10,871 nt of DNA, taken from contig JAGLIN010000093.1 in the NCBI GenBank assembly GCA_023142975.1, positions 1 through 10,871 on the forward strand. The letters are read 5' to 3'. This DNA comes from Candidatus Parcubacteria bacterium. GTDB lineage: Bacteria > Patescibacteriota > Minisyncoccia > JAHIHE01 > JAGLIN01. Under the pieces are notes generated by a model. That model saw nothing but the letters and a program-made list of their open reading frames with translations, did no database searches and was not told where the DNA came from. A program made the position numbers and the translations under genes. Below, piece after piece: positions 5,382-10,871 of this stretch (the stretch's first letter is position 1; every line of letters begins with the position of its first letter).

Positions 5382-7115
5382 TTACAACGGTGTTCCGCGT
5401 GGGTAGAGCGCTGGTGATTTGTAATTACTGTAGAAAATTTCTTTAAAATCCAACTCGCCGTTCTTATTATAAACCTCCTGTGTCCAAGTCGCTTTCATCG
5501 CCCCGTTTGCCTTTTTGTCATAAATATAAGGACCAGTTAAAACAACTTCGCGGCCGTCATCGGAGCCGTAAAAATCAAAGTATAATTTATTTCCCTCAAT
5601 CCTAGTCTGGATTAGAATGTAAGCCGCGGTGTTATTTTTGAATCTTAAATCTGGATGTGGAGGATAAATAGTGGCATCTGTTCCTTGGGGATTATAATAT
5701 TTTACAGGATAGGCGTGATTTTTTCTTTCGGTAATTTTCAATCCAGTGGTAACCGCGGCCCTGAAAGCTGTCGTTGAAACTTGACACAATCCGCCGCCGT
5801 ATTCCGGGGTAGTCACGCCTTTTTTTATAACTAACTCGGGAAGATATCCTTGTTTTGGACCAACTTTGCCTAAAGCCTTGTTAAATGAAAATTCATCTTC
5901 CGGACCGACTAAAATTCCGTTAAATTTGCTCGCGCCAACTGTGATGTTGTGTATTCTATTTTTTGGCGATCCATAAAAATTTGATTCGCCAGTCGCGAGC
6001 AGCGCTGTTATTCCCATATTATCTATGCTTTCGGTTGTAATATCTGGCTGAATTTTTTCTGTGATTATTTCAATTTCAATATTTTTTTCTAAGTCATCTT
6101 TATAATTTTCTGTCCTAAAAACATTTTTGATAATTTCACTTTTGCTTTCTTCAACTTTAACGGAGATTCCTTCTTGGCTTAACGAAAAAACTTCAACTCT
6201 TTTATTTTCAAACTCAAGCTGGGCGTTCGTCGGCTCGCGGTTCACTTGCGGAACAATAAAGGTTAAAAGATAGTCTTTTATTTTTTCGTCATCAGACATT
6301 ATTCCAAGAACTCTTTTATTTTTATTGTTGGCGTCATTAATAGCATCAAATTTAATCCACAACGCAAGATCTTCTTTTTGAACTTCAAATTTATCTGAGT
6401 TGTATTTGAGAAATATTTTTTTACTAAGTAAATTATTTGCTTGAGTGAGTGCTCTGTTATTCAAATCTTTTTTTATTTCCGCTTCTCTTGTAATTAATTC
6501 TATTTTTAAATCATTATTTTTTAATTCAAATAAATTTTTAACAATATCTTTTTTTAATTTACTTCTATTTATTACTATCCCTGATTCTGGAACTGTCGGA
6601 GCAAATTCTTCTTCTAAATATTCATAGCCGAAATTTTTGGGAGGGGTTTCTATTTTGGATAATTCTTTCTGTAAATAATCTTCAAACTTTTTCTCATCAG
6701 TAATAATTTTAACCTGAAAATCTTTCTTTTTATTTATTAAAATAATTTGTTCTTTGACGCTCTGTAAAATATTTTCATGATGCCCATAATAAAAAGCGTC
6801 GTTGATTGTTTTATTTATGTCTATAGTTATTCCCGTTTCTAAAACAACTGTTTTAAAAATATCATCTTCATAAGTAAAGGAAAAATCGTCTTGATAAATA
6901 TTTTTTATTTTATTTTCCAATTTTAAAAACGCTTGTTCTTTTGTCAGTCCGGAATAATCTTCGTTGTTTATGGAGATGTTCGGAAATATTTTATTGGTGT
7001 AAGTGATATTAAAATATATCGTGATTGCGGAAATAATTATTGTGATTAGCGCTAAAAATAAAATAATTATTTTTGTCTCTTTGTTTATTTTATTTTTCTT
7101 TTTTGATTTTGACAT
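5382..7115 (-). CDS. VanW/YoaR-family membrane-anchored cell-wall protein
   Basis: A 577-residue protein with a Lys-rich cytoplasmic start, one membrane segment (about residues 14-36) and a long extracellular part. Residues about 45-370 look like repeated YoaR-type putative peptidoglycan-binding domains, beginning with FPNISINNEDYSGLTKEQAFLKL. Residues about 385-510 are the VanW domain, with VGASKFNGILVGPEDEFSFN and the hallmark EYGGGLCQVSTTAF (Cys444). Members occur with vancomycin-resistance genes in Firmicutes and widely as envelope proteins elsewhere; the biochemical role is unsettled, though binding or processing of peptidoglycan is generally assumed. Here it stands alone between recX and the tRNA operon, which argues for a general envelope role rather than resistance. 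No Shine-Dalgarno precedes the ATG. A possible -35 box at 7153-7158 is the end of the adjacent palindromic repeat. Confidence 0.9.
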   Translation of the reverse strand: MSKSKKKNKINKETKIIILFLALITIIISAITIYFNITYTNKIFPNISINNEDYSGLTKEQAFLKLENKIKNIYQDDFSFTYEDDIFKTVVLETGITIDINKTINDAFYYGHHENILQSVKEQIILINKKKDFQVKIITDEKKFEDYLQKELSKIETPPKNFGYEYLEEEFAPTVPESGIVINRSKLKKDIVKNLFELKNNDLKIELITREAEIKKDLNNRALTQANNLLSKKIFLKYNSDKFEVQKEDLALWIKFDAINDANNKNKRVLGIMSDDEKIKDYLLTFIVPQVNREPTNAQLEFENKRVEVFSLSQEGISVKVEESKSEIIKNVFRTENYKDDLEKNIEIEIITEKIQPDITTESIDNMGITALLATGESNFYGSPKNRIHNITVGASKFNGILVGPEDEFSFNKALGKVGPKQGYLPELVIKKGVTTPEYGGGLCQVSTTAFRAAVTTGLKITERKNHAYPVKYYNPQGTDATIYPPHPDLRFKNNTAAYILIQTRIEGNKLYFDFYGSDDGREVVLTGPYIYDKKANGAMKATWTQEVYNKNGELDFKEIFYSNYKSPALYPRGTPL

Positions 7116-7129
7116 TTTAAAATAAAATT

Positions 7130-7158
7130 AAGATATTTAGAATTTTTCTATTTGTCAT
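7130..7158 (-). promoter_or_regulatory. Possible promoter of the VanW-family gene
   Basis: Minus-strand ATGACA (7153-7158) and TATCTT (7130-7135) are 17 nt apart, with 5 and 4 matches to consensus. Initiation would be only about 8 nt before the ATG. The -35 hexamer is the terminal sequence of the palindromic element at 7153-7286, so the element may have supplied it. Confidence 0.35.
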
Positions 7159-7286
7159 TCCCGCGGAGGCGGGAATCCAGTAAGTCTCAATAAATGATAT
7201 TTTTCGTATAATTTTGTTAAGTGAGACTTACTGGATCCCAGATATTTTTTCTTACGCTTCGCTCCAGAAAAAATTCTGGGATGACA
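7153..7286. mobile_element. MITE/REP-like palindromic element
   Basis: A 134-bp non-coding element with nested symmetry. Its ends are TGTCAT(T)CCC and GGGATGACA. A self-complementary ATTCCCGCGGAGGCGGGAAT lies at 7157-7176. An inner perfect inverted repeat, CCAGTAAGTCTCA (7177-7189) / TGAGACTTACTGG (7222-7234), follows, and a third hairpin (CCCAGA...TTCTGGG, with TTTTTT/AAAAAA arms) lies at 7238-7280. The TGTCATTCCCGC...GCGGGAAT word is widely seen in dispersed bacterial repeats and resembles the Neisseria dRS3 core ATTCCC-N8-GGGAAT. It sits between recX and the VanW gene and encodes no transposase, so any movement would need one in trans. Confidence 0.75.
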
Positions 7287-7325
7287 GGAAATTCATTAGT
7301 TTGTTAATAAACGATTTTTAATTAA

Positions 7326-7784
7326 TTATATATCATCCAAAACCTCTCGAATAATATAACCGGAATATCCCTTCGCTTGTAAATACGATCCGACTTTTTG
7401 GTAAATTTTATTTTTTTCCAAATCTTTATTTAAACTCTCTATCTTTTTCTCCGCCGCTCTTTTCGCTAATTCCATTTCTTTTTCTTCGGGGAATAGTGCT
7501 TTTATTTTCTGATCAACAATATTTTCCGCGACTCCTTTTTCTCTTAATTCTTTCTTTATCAAAAAACTCCCCCGCGGATTAAAATTTATCCGATCGTTAA
7601 TATACGCCTCCGCAAACTCTGCGTCGTTTAGATATTTATATTCTGTCAGTTCTTTCACAACCTCGTCTATTATATTACCCTCAAATTCTTTCCGCTTCAA
7701 TCTAATCTTCATTTCAAAAACCGACCTCTTCCTGATGCTTAAAAGTTTTATCGCAAATTTTAATGCTTGATTTTTATTTTCCAT
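7326..7784 (-). CDS. recX: RecX-family regulator of RecA
   Basis: A 152-residue, highly charged, helical protein of typical RecX length. The pattern fits the family's three-helix repeats: ALKFAIKLLSIRKRSVFEMKIRLKRKEF at the start, then VVKELTEYKYLNDAEFAEAYINDRI, then GSFLIKKELREKGVAENIVDQKI, ending with YLQAKGYSGYIIREVLDD. RecX binds RecA filaments in the cytoplasm and limits strand exchange. recA is not in this window, so the gene is not in the recA-recX pair found in many bacteria. Upstream lies the terminator of gene A, so it is probably transcribed alone. There is no Shine-Dalgarno, and an extended -10 element ends about 8 nt before the ATG, which would make the message nearly leaderless. 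Confidence 0.85.
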   Translation of the reverse strand: MENKNQALKFAIKLLSIRKRSVFEMKIRLKRKEFEGNIIDEVVKELTEYKYLNDAEFAEAYINDRINFNPRGSFLIKKELREKGVAENIVDQKIKALFPEEKEMELAKRAAEKKIESLNKDLEKNKIYQKVGSYLQAKGYSGYIIREVLDDI

Positions 7785-7791
7785 TATTTTT

Positions 7792-7817
7792 ATTCTAACA
7801 GAAAATATTGTTTTCTG
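7792..7817 (-). promoter_or_regulatory. Possible recX promoter with adjoining palindrome
   Basis: On the minus strand TG-T-TAGAAT matches an extended -10 (TAGAAT at 7792-7797), with initiation expected at about 7785, next to the recX ATG. Directly upstream is a palindrome, CAGAAAA-N5-TTTTCTG (7799-7817), placed where a repressor would cover the promoter. No good -35 is seen. Confidence 0.35.
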
Positions 7818-7828
7818 CTAATTTAGAC

Positions 7829-7863
7829 AAAAAAGAGGGAGATGGCTATAAGCGCTCATCTCC
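7829..7863 (-). terminator. Terminator of gene A, overlapping its stop codon
   Basis: Minus-strand GGAGATG (7857-7863) pairs perfectly with CATCTCC (7838-7844), followed by CTC and six T residues (7829-7834). The left arm is made of the last codons of gene A and the TAG (7846-7848) is in the loop. Confidence 0.85.
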
Positions 7864-8325
7864 AGTATAATTTTTAATTACCTCTTTGATTAGAGGGATT
7901 ACATGTTTATTTATTTTTTTCTTGCTTATCCTCTTTAGGGCGCTTATAATTGTTAAATCCTGATCGGTGTGCCAAGAATTGGGTGCCCAGCTACCTTTCA
8001 ACTTTTGATTTAGATCGTTTGCAATTCGTCTTAACAATTTTTTGTCTGAAAGAAATATATCCGTTTTGTTTGGTTTTTTAACAACGAATATTTGTTTTTC
8101 TCCCGGGCTTACCTTTAGAGAAGGCTGATTTGTCTTAACAATTATTATTCCGAAAGCAATATCTTCCTCTGTCACTTCTGTATCTACATATAAAACTTCT
8201 TCCGTACTGATTTCTACATTTCTCTCCTCCTCGTTCTCATCTTCTACTATGAAAACCATATAACTTGTTGGAAATTTTCTTTTTCTGTCGCTTCCTTTAA
8301 TAATTTTTCTTTCCATTCTTGCCAT
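7846..8325 (-). CDS. Gene A: small protein of unknown function, paralogue-like to gene C
   Basis: A 159-residue soluble protein with no signal or membrane segment. It starts with a very basic stretch (ERKIIKGSDRKRKF), followed by acidic and beta-rich segments and a helical C-terminus (HVIPLIKEVIKNY). Residues 79-90 (IFVVKKPNKTDI) resemble VVIIKDPN in gene B. LN (105-106) followed by NSWHT (116-120) resembles LN...NSWTH in gene C. The three genes lie in a row, each as a separate transcription unit, so distant relationship by tandem duplication is likely but not proven. Gene A has a perfect-consensus promoter, and GAGGAG (8337-8342) is a Shine-Dalgarno 11 nt before the ATG, a little far. The terminator overlaps the stop codon. 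I do not recognise the family and cannot assign a role. Confidence 0.75.
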   Translation of the reverse strand: MARMERKIIKGSDRKRKFPTSYMVFIVEDENEEERNVEISTEEVLYVDTEVTEEDIAFGIIIVKTNQPSLKVSPGEKQIFVVKKPNKTDIFLSDKKLLRRIANDLNQKLKGSWAPNSWHTDQDLTIISALKRISKKKINKHVIPLIKEVIKNYTGDERL

Positions 8326-8365
8326 CTAAATCTCATCTCCTCATCTTTTTGTAATAATTCATAAG

Positions 8366-8427
8366 TTGTCAATAACTCTACCAACAACATTGTATTATAC
8401 CCGCACAAATATATTTGTCAATAATTC
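8366..8427 (-). repeat. Paired 13-mer around the gene A promoter
   Basis: GAATTATTGACAA (8415-8427) and GAGTTATTGACAA (8366-8378) differ at one base and lie 49 nt apart on the minus strand. The first contains the -35 box and the second lies about 10 nt into the transcribed leader. This could be a two-site operator, or the second copy could be part of a relict or alternative promoter. Confidence 0.55.
8394..8421 (-). promoter_or_regulatory. Perfect-consensus sigma70 promoter of gene A
   Basis: TTGACA (8416-8421) and TATAAT (8394-8399) both match consensus exactly, spaced by 16 nt. Initiation near 8387 gives a leader of about 60 nt. This is the strongest promoter by sequence in the window and implies high expression unless it is repressed. 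Confidence 0.85.
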
Positions 8428-8433
8428 TTAAAT

Positions 8434-8461
8434 AAAAAAAGAACAGAGACTTATGTCTCTG
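8434..8461 (-). terminator. Terminator of gene B, overlapping its stop codon
   Basis: Minus-strand CAGAGAC (8455-8461) pairs perfectly with GTCTCTG (8444-8450) around the 4-nt loop ATAA, which includes the TAA stop. TTC and a run of seven T residues (8434-8440) follow. It separates gene B from gene A. Confidence 0.85.
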
Positions 8462-8999
8462 ATAATTCTGAAACTAAATCGGATAGATGTTTCAGAAAGT
8501 TGTTTTTTAGATAGGAATTTTCTGAAGCTCCTATTATCGCTTCAACGATTCCATTTCTATTGATCCAGACTTTTGTATCCAAAAAACTTTTTTGAATAAA
8601 TCTCGCGATTTCTTCATTATTGTTATAATTCACTACTCTTAATAGAGATGTTTCATATCCTTTCTCTAAATTAGGATCTTTGATTATAACCACAGTTTCG
8701 TTACCGTTAAAGTTTTTAAACAAGCAGTCCGAAATATAAGTATTTCTAAATACTTCCATTCTTCCTATTGTTTCCGACTTTATTATCTCAACGGAATAAA
8801 TAGCTTTTCCGTCAAGGTAAAAAGAGGGATATACATAAAAATGAACAAGACTTGTCTTTCTTTTATGAACAGAAACTCCTCTTTTTGGGATAAAGAAAGC
8901 CCCTTTATATTTTGCTGTTGGTATCTTTCTTTTTTTAATCTCTATTTTTTCATCAAATCTTACCCATGCTTTATTTTCTCTTCCATTTCCATCACTCAT
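8451..8999 (-). CDS. Gene B: small protein of unknown function, paralogue-like to gene C
   Basis: A 182-residue soluble protein. The start is set by a strong Shine-Dalgarno, AGGAGGAG at 9006-9013, ending 6 nt before the ATG at 8999. An in-frame TTG at 9053 would add 18 residues but lies upstream of that site and is less likely. The N-terminus is basic (EKIEIKKRKIPTAKYK). Residues 31-41, YKGAFFIPKRG, match YSGNFVVPDRDG of gene C, and VVIIKDPN (103-110) resembles a segment of gene A. The middle is beta-rich and the C-terminus helical (YLKNNFLKHLSDLVSEL). There is no signal peptide, membrane segment or recognisable catalytic motif. It has its own promoter and a terminator overlapping the stop. 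Family unknown. Confidence 0.75.
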   Translation of the reverse strand: MSDGNGRENKAWVRFDEKIEIKKRKIPTAKYKGAFFIPKRGVSVHKRKTSLVHFYVYPSFYLDGKAIYSVEIIKSETIGRMEVFRNTYISDCLFKNFNGNETVVIIKDPNLEKGYETSLLRVVNYNNNEEIARFIQKSFLDTKVWINRNGIVEAIIGASENSYLKNNFLKHLSDLVSELSET

Positions 9000-9063
9000 C
9001 AATCTCTCCTCCTTTAATTTTTTTGTTTTTTGATTATCAACTGTTATTACCAACTATATAAAA

Positions 9064-9092
9064 AGCGTAGAACTAAAATCGGGGTTTGTCAA
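9064..9092 (-). promoter_or_regulatory. Promoter of gene B
   Basis: TTGACA (9087-9092) is followed after 17 nt by TACGCT (9064-9069), a -10 keeping only T1, A2 and T6. Initiation would be near 9057, giving a leader of about 58 nt, similar to gene A. The -35 comes right after the gene C terminator T run. The junction TTTTTTTATTTAA-N6-10-TTGACA is repeated between genes B and A. Confidence 0.6.
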
Positions 9093-9103
9093 GGTTTTTA
9101 AAT

Positions 9104-9134
9104 AAAAAAATAGGGAGATTGCTACGCTACTCCC
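9104..9134 (-). terminator. Terminator of gene C, overlapping its stop codon
   Basis: Minus-strand GGGAG (9130-9134) pairs with CTCCC (9113-9117), followed by TA and seven T residues (9104-9110). The left arm lies in the penultimate Gly and Val codons and the TAG (9122-9124) is in the loop. The design is the same as at the ends of genes B and A. Confidence 0.8.
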
Positions 9135-9841
9135 ATTGTGATTATTTGTTGCCCATCTTTTTTAACAACTACTGCGCCAGCTTCTTTTATAAGCTGACTG
9201 AGTGATTTGTCAAAGACATCTGAGACAATCTCAGTAATTTCATCTTTACTGAGTGAATATTCTGGTGGTTTCAAAATTCCACTATTGTATCTATGAGTCC
9301 ATGAATTCTTCGTGTTTTGCGCAGTTCTTTCTGCGTGGTTTAAAGCAGATAGAACAGACATCCTTTTTTTCTCATCTTCAATCCAAACAAAATGGCACTT
9401 ATCATCTCTGAACATAATTACCACTTTATTCTCCTTTGCCTTGTCATAGCCAATTGACACCTCTGAGTCTATAACGATAAGTTTGGTGCCATTTACATAC
9501 TTCTCTTCCACTTCAAACTTTAGAGCCTTAATAATATAAATATCTCCAAAATATCTTGTGGTAAAAAGTGGTTTGCTTTGAGGACAAAGGCAGGGATGTG
9601 GCATTAGAAGTTGCGGCTTATATCCATCTCTATCAGGAACTACGAAGTTCCCACTATAAGACGCTACCATCTGTGCTCCTCTTGTATTTAGTTTCTTTTT
9701 GAAAAAGTCTAACCAAACTATTCTCCCGATAGTTTTTTGGTTATTTATTTTCTTTCCCAAGTTTCGTCTCTCAGGAAGTATTTTTTTCACTGGTAATTCA
9801 CTTGAACCGTCCAATATTCTCATTCCCTTTATTTTGCTCAT
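9122..9841 (-). CDS. Gene C: protein of unknown function, largest of a tandem trio
   Basis: A 239-residue soluble protein, the first of three similar units. The N-terminus is basic (residues 1-55, with PERRNLGKKINNQKTIGR). Residues 62-73 (YSGNFVVPDRDG) match gene B. PHPCLC (81-86) has two close cysteines that could bind metal. The middle is beta-rich (IYIIKALKFEVEE, LIVIDSEVSIGY, VVIMFRDDKCHFVWIED), then a helix with SALNHAERTAQN and NSWTHRY (179-185), the segment shared with gene A. The C-terminus is a helix, DEITEIVSDVFDKSLSQLIKEA, plus a short beta tail. There is no signal or membrane segment. A good promoter lies 130 nt upstream and the leader is highly structured, so post-transcriptional control is likely. 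The Shine-Dalgarno is weak (AGGGA about 10 nt before the ATG) and lies in a hairpin loop. No family recognised. Confidence 0.75.
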   Translation of the reverse strand: MSKIKGMRILDGSSELPVKKILPERRNLGKKINNQKTIGRIVWLDFFKKKLNTRGAQMVASYSGNFVVPDRDGYKPQLLMPHPCLCPQSKPLFTTRYFGDIYIIKALKFEVEEKYVNGTKLIVIDSEVSIGYDKAKENKVVIMFRDDKCHFVWIEDEKKRMSVLSALNHAERTAQNTKNSWTHRYNSGILKPPEYSLSKDEITEIVSDVFDKSLSQLIKEAGAVVVKKDGQQIITMGVA

Positions 9842-9844
9842 AAT

Positions 9845-9946
9845 ATATCATTCCCTGATATTCTACATAACTGCATCCCATTTTTTGGAATGTTTCCCTA
9901 AGGATACCTGCATAAATTAAAAATTTATACAAATATCCTTAGGAAA
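9845..9946 (-). promoter_or_regulatory. Structured 5' leader of gene C (candidate cis-acting RNA)
   Basis: Three hairpins follow each other in the minus-strand leader. The first (9893-9946) is a stem of about 20 bp in which TAAGGATATTTGTATAAATT pairs with AATTTATGCAGGTATCCTTA, with three G-U pairs, a short T-rich loop and an outer TTTCC/GGGAAA extension with one bulged base. The second (9873-9892) pairs CATTCC with GGGATG, with one G-U pair. The third (9845-9861) pairs ATATCA with TGATAT and shows GGGAA, the only Shine-Dalgarno-like sequence, in its loop. The G-U pairs would be A-C mismatches on the other strand, so the fold belongs to minus-strand RNA. It matches no riboswitch class I know. 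Confidence 0.55.
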
Positions 9947-9970
9947 TATCTTTTCAAAGAACAACCCAGC

Positions 9971-9999
9971 ACTATACACCCAAATCAAAAACTTGTCAA
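9971..9999 (-). promoter_or_regulatory. Promoter of gene C
   Basis: TTGACA (9994-9999) and TATAGT (9971-9976, 5 of 6) are 17 nt apart. Initiation near 9964 gives a leader of about 122 nt, roughly twice those of genes A and B. It is divergent from the clp promoter, with the two -35 regions close together. Confidence 0.75.
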
Positions 10000-10011
10000 C
10001 CCTTGATTTTA

Positions 10012-10041
10012 TTGCTTAAATATAGTAGAGTAAACTATAAA
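10012..10041 (+). promoter_or_regulatory. Possible clp promoter with operator-like palindrome
   Basis: TTGCTT (10012-10017) and TATAAA (10036-10041) lie 18 nt apart, with initiation near 10048, 13 nt before the ATG. Between them is TATAGT-N7-ACTATA (10021-10039), a perfect 6-bp-arm palindrome that overlaps the -10 box. This position suits a repressor of a stress gene. It is not a CIRCE element, and I cannot match it to a known operator. Confidence 0.45.
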
Positions 10042-10060
10042 TTTCTAACTTAAACAAATT

Positions 10061-10871
10061 ATGGACATTTTTCCACAAAAAATTCAAAACAAATTCACCA
10101 CGCATTTGAAAAGCGTGATCAGCGCGGCGGAGGGGATTTCGCGGGAGTTTGGGCATAAGTCAATTGGAATAGAACATATTATTTTCGGAATAATAGCCCA
10201 GAAAGGAAGCATTGGCTCAAGCGTTCTCGCGGGCGAAAAAATTGATTTAAAAGAATTAAAGAAAATCATAGATAAGATTCCGAAAACAAAAAAGTGGAGT
10301 CCGAAGTTGTCGGAAGATCTTAAAGATGTGTTTAAAAAATCTGTCCTGGTCGCTAGTCGTTATCAGCATAATTATGTCGGCACGGAACATTTGCTCTATT
10401 CAATTTTAATCAGCAAGAATAAAAAAACATCAGCAATTCTTTTTTCTTTGGGAATTAAGCAAGGCAAATTACAGGAAAAATTAAAAGCGTTAATGGAAAG
10501 TTCGTCTCGATTTTCTGATATTATTGATCTTTTTGATCTTTCAGTGAAAACTCAAAAAGTAGGTTCTACCGGTCCTGTTCCGGGAAATATTATGGGCGGC
10601 ATGAATAGCGGGATGGCGATAGAAAATCCTTCAATGAATCAAAAGCAATCCGCCCTGGAATATTTCTGCGTTGATTTAATAAATGAATTTGAAAAGAAGA
10701 ATATCGATCCGATTATAGGGAGAAACGAAGAGATAAAGAAAACGATAAATATTTTGAGCCGCAAAACGAAAAGTAATCCGATTCTTGTTGGCGAGCCGGG
10801 AGTCGGGAAGACCGCGATCGTTCAAGGGCTCGCGCAGAAAATATCTAAGGGCGAAGTTCCAGTTAGTCTTG
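10061..10871 (+). CDS. ATP-dependent Clp unfoldase subunit, ClpC/ClpB type (3' truncated by window)
   Basis: The first 270 residues of an AAA+ protein of the Hsp100/Clp family, cut by the window edge. These are cytoplasmic hexameric unfoldases that feed substrates to ClpP (ClpA/ClpC) or dissolve aggregates (ClpB). Residues about 5-145 form the double Clp N-domain, with FGHKSIGIEHIIFGI and its repeat YVGTEHLLYSIL. A Gly/Met/Asn-rich linker follows (about 165-192), then LEYFCVDLINEFEKKNIDPIIGRNEEI and Walker A GEPGVGKT (244-251). The start ATG GAC ATT TTT fits the usual N-terminus. No Shine-Dalgarno is visible. ClpC versus ClpB cannot be decided without the middle domain and the C-terminal ClpP-binding loop. 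Confidence 0.9.
   Translation, partial: MDIFPQKIQNKFTTHLKSVISAAEGISREFGHKSIGIEHIIFGIIAQKGSIGSSVLAGEKIDLKELKKIIDKIPKTKKWSPKLSEDLKDVFKKSVLVASRYQHNYVGTEHLLYSILISKNKKTSAILFSLGIKQGKLQEKLKALMESSSRFSDIIDLFDLSVKTQKVGSTGPVPGNIMGGMNSGMAIENPSMNQKQSALEYFCVDLINEFEKKNIDPIIGRNEEIKKTINILSRKTKSNPILVGEPGVGKTAIVQGLAQKISKGEVPVSL

Noticed and set aside
5382..7115. Vancomycin resistance cluster
   Set aside because: Only a VanW-domain protein is present, with no vanH, vanA, vanX or two-component genes. The domain is common in general envelope proteins.
8451..9053. A longer gene B starting at a TTG at 9053
   Set aside because: A strong Shine-Dalgarno lies 6 nt before the ATG at 8999, and the extra 18 residues would be encoded across that site.
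1..10871. UGA recoded to glycine, as in Gracilibacteria and SR1
   Set aside because: All complete genes read through without UGA to TAA or TAG, and conserved glycines in the motifs use GGN codons.

Overview
The window looks like a chromosomal segment of a small, AT-rich bacterium, most plausibly a member of the Patescibacteria/CPR. This is an inference from several things: most housekeeping genes lack a Shine-Dalgarno sequence, the tRNA genes have no encoded CCA, there is a YoaR/VanW-type surface protein, and there is a secreted NlpC/P60 protein with a C-terminal DxDxxG-type domain of a kind I associate with CPR and archaeal surface proteins. The code is standard: every complete gene stops with TAA or TAG and no frame needs UGA recoding.

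Left part (1-1920). Bases 1-420 hold no confident gene. They contain a minus-strand promoter aimed off the left edge, a minus-strand terminator-like hairpin, the first copy of a 69-bp repeat, and a plus-strand promoter with a terminator-like leader hairpin directly before a RhlE-like DEAD-box RNA helicase (421-1698). The helicase is followed by a strong terminator and the second copy of the repeat, so the repeat flanks the gene.

Middle (1921-5381), all minus strand. A short operon encodes a membrane-anchored Cys-rich protein and a secreted NlpC/P60 peptidase whose signal peptide appears to be split by a one-base frameshift. Upstream of it is a tRNA operon, Arg(TCG)-Lys(CTT)-His(GTG), with its own promoter, a terminator, and long imperfect palindromes in both spacers.

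Right part (5382-10060), minus strand. It holds a VanW/YoaR-family envelope protein, a 134-bp palindromic MITE/REP-like repeat, recX, and then three consecutive genes of unknown function (called A, B and C here). Each of A, B and C has its own near-consensus sigma70 promoter and its own terminator, and each terminator stem starts inside the last codons and loops over the stop codon. B and C share one motif and A and C share another, which suggests a diverged tandem family. Gene C has a leader of about 120 nt with three hairpins, two of which pair fully only as minus-strand RNA. This trio with its leader is the best candidate for something undescribed.

Right edge (10061-10871). A ClpC/ClpB-type AAA+ unfoldase starts on the plus strand, divergent from gene C, behind a promoter carrying an operator-like palindrome. 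It runs off the window after its first Walker A motif.
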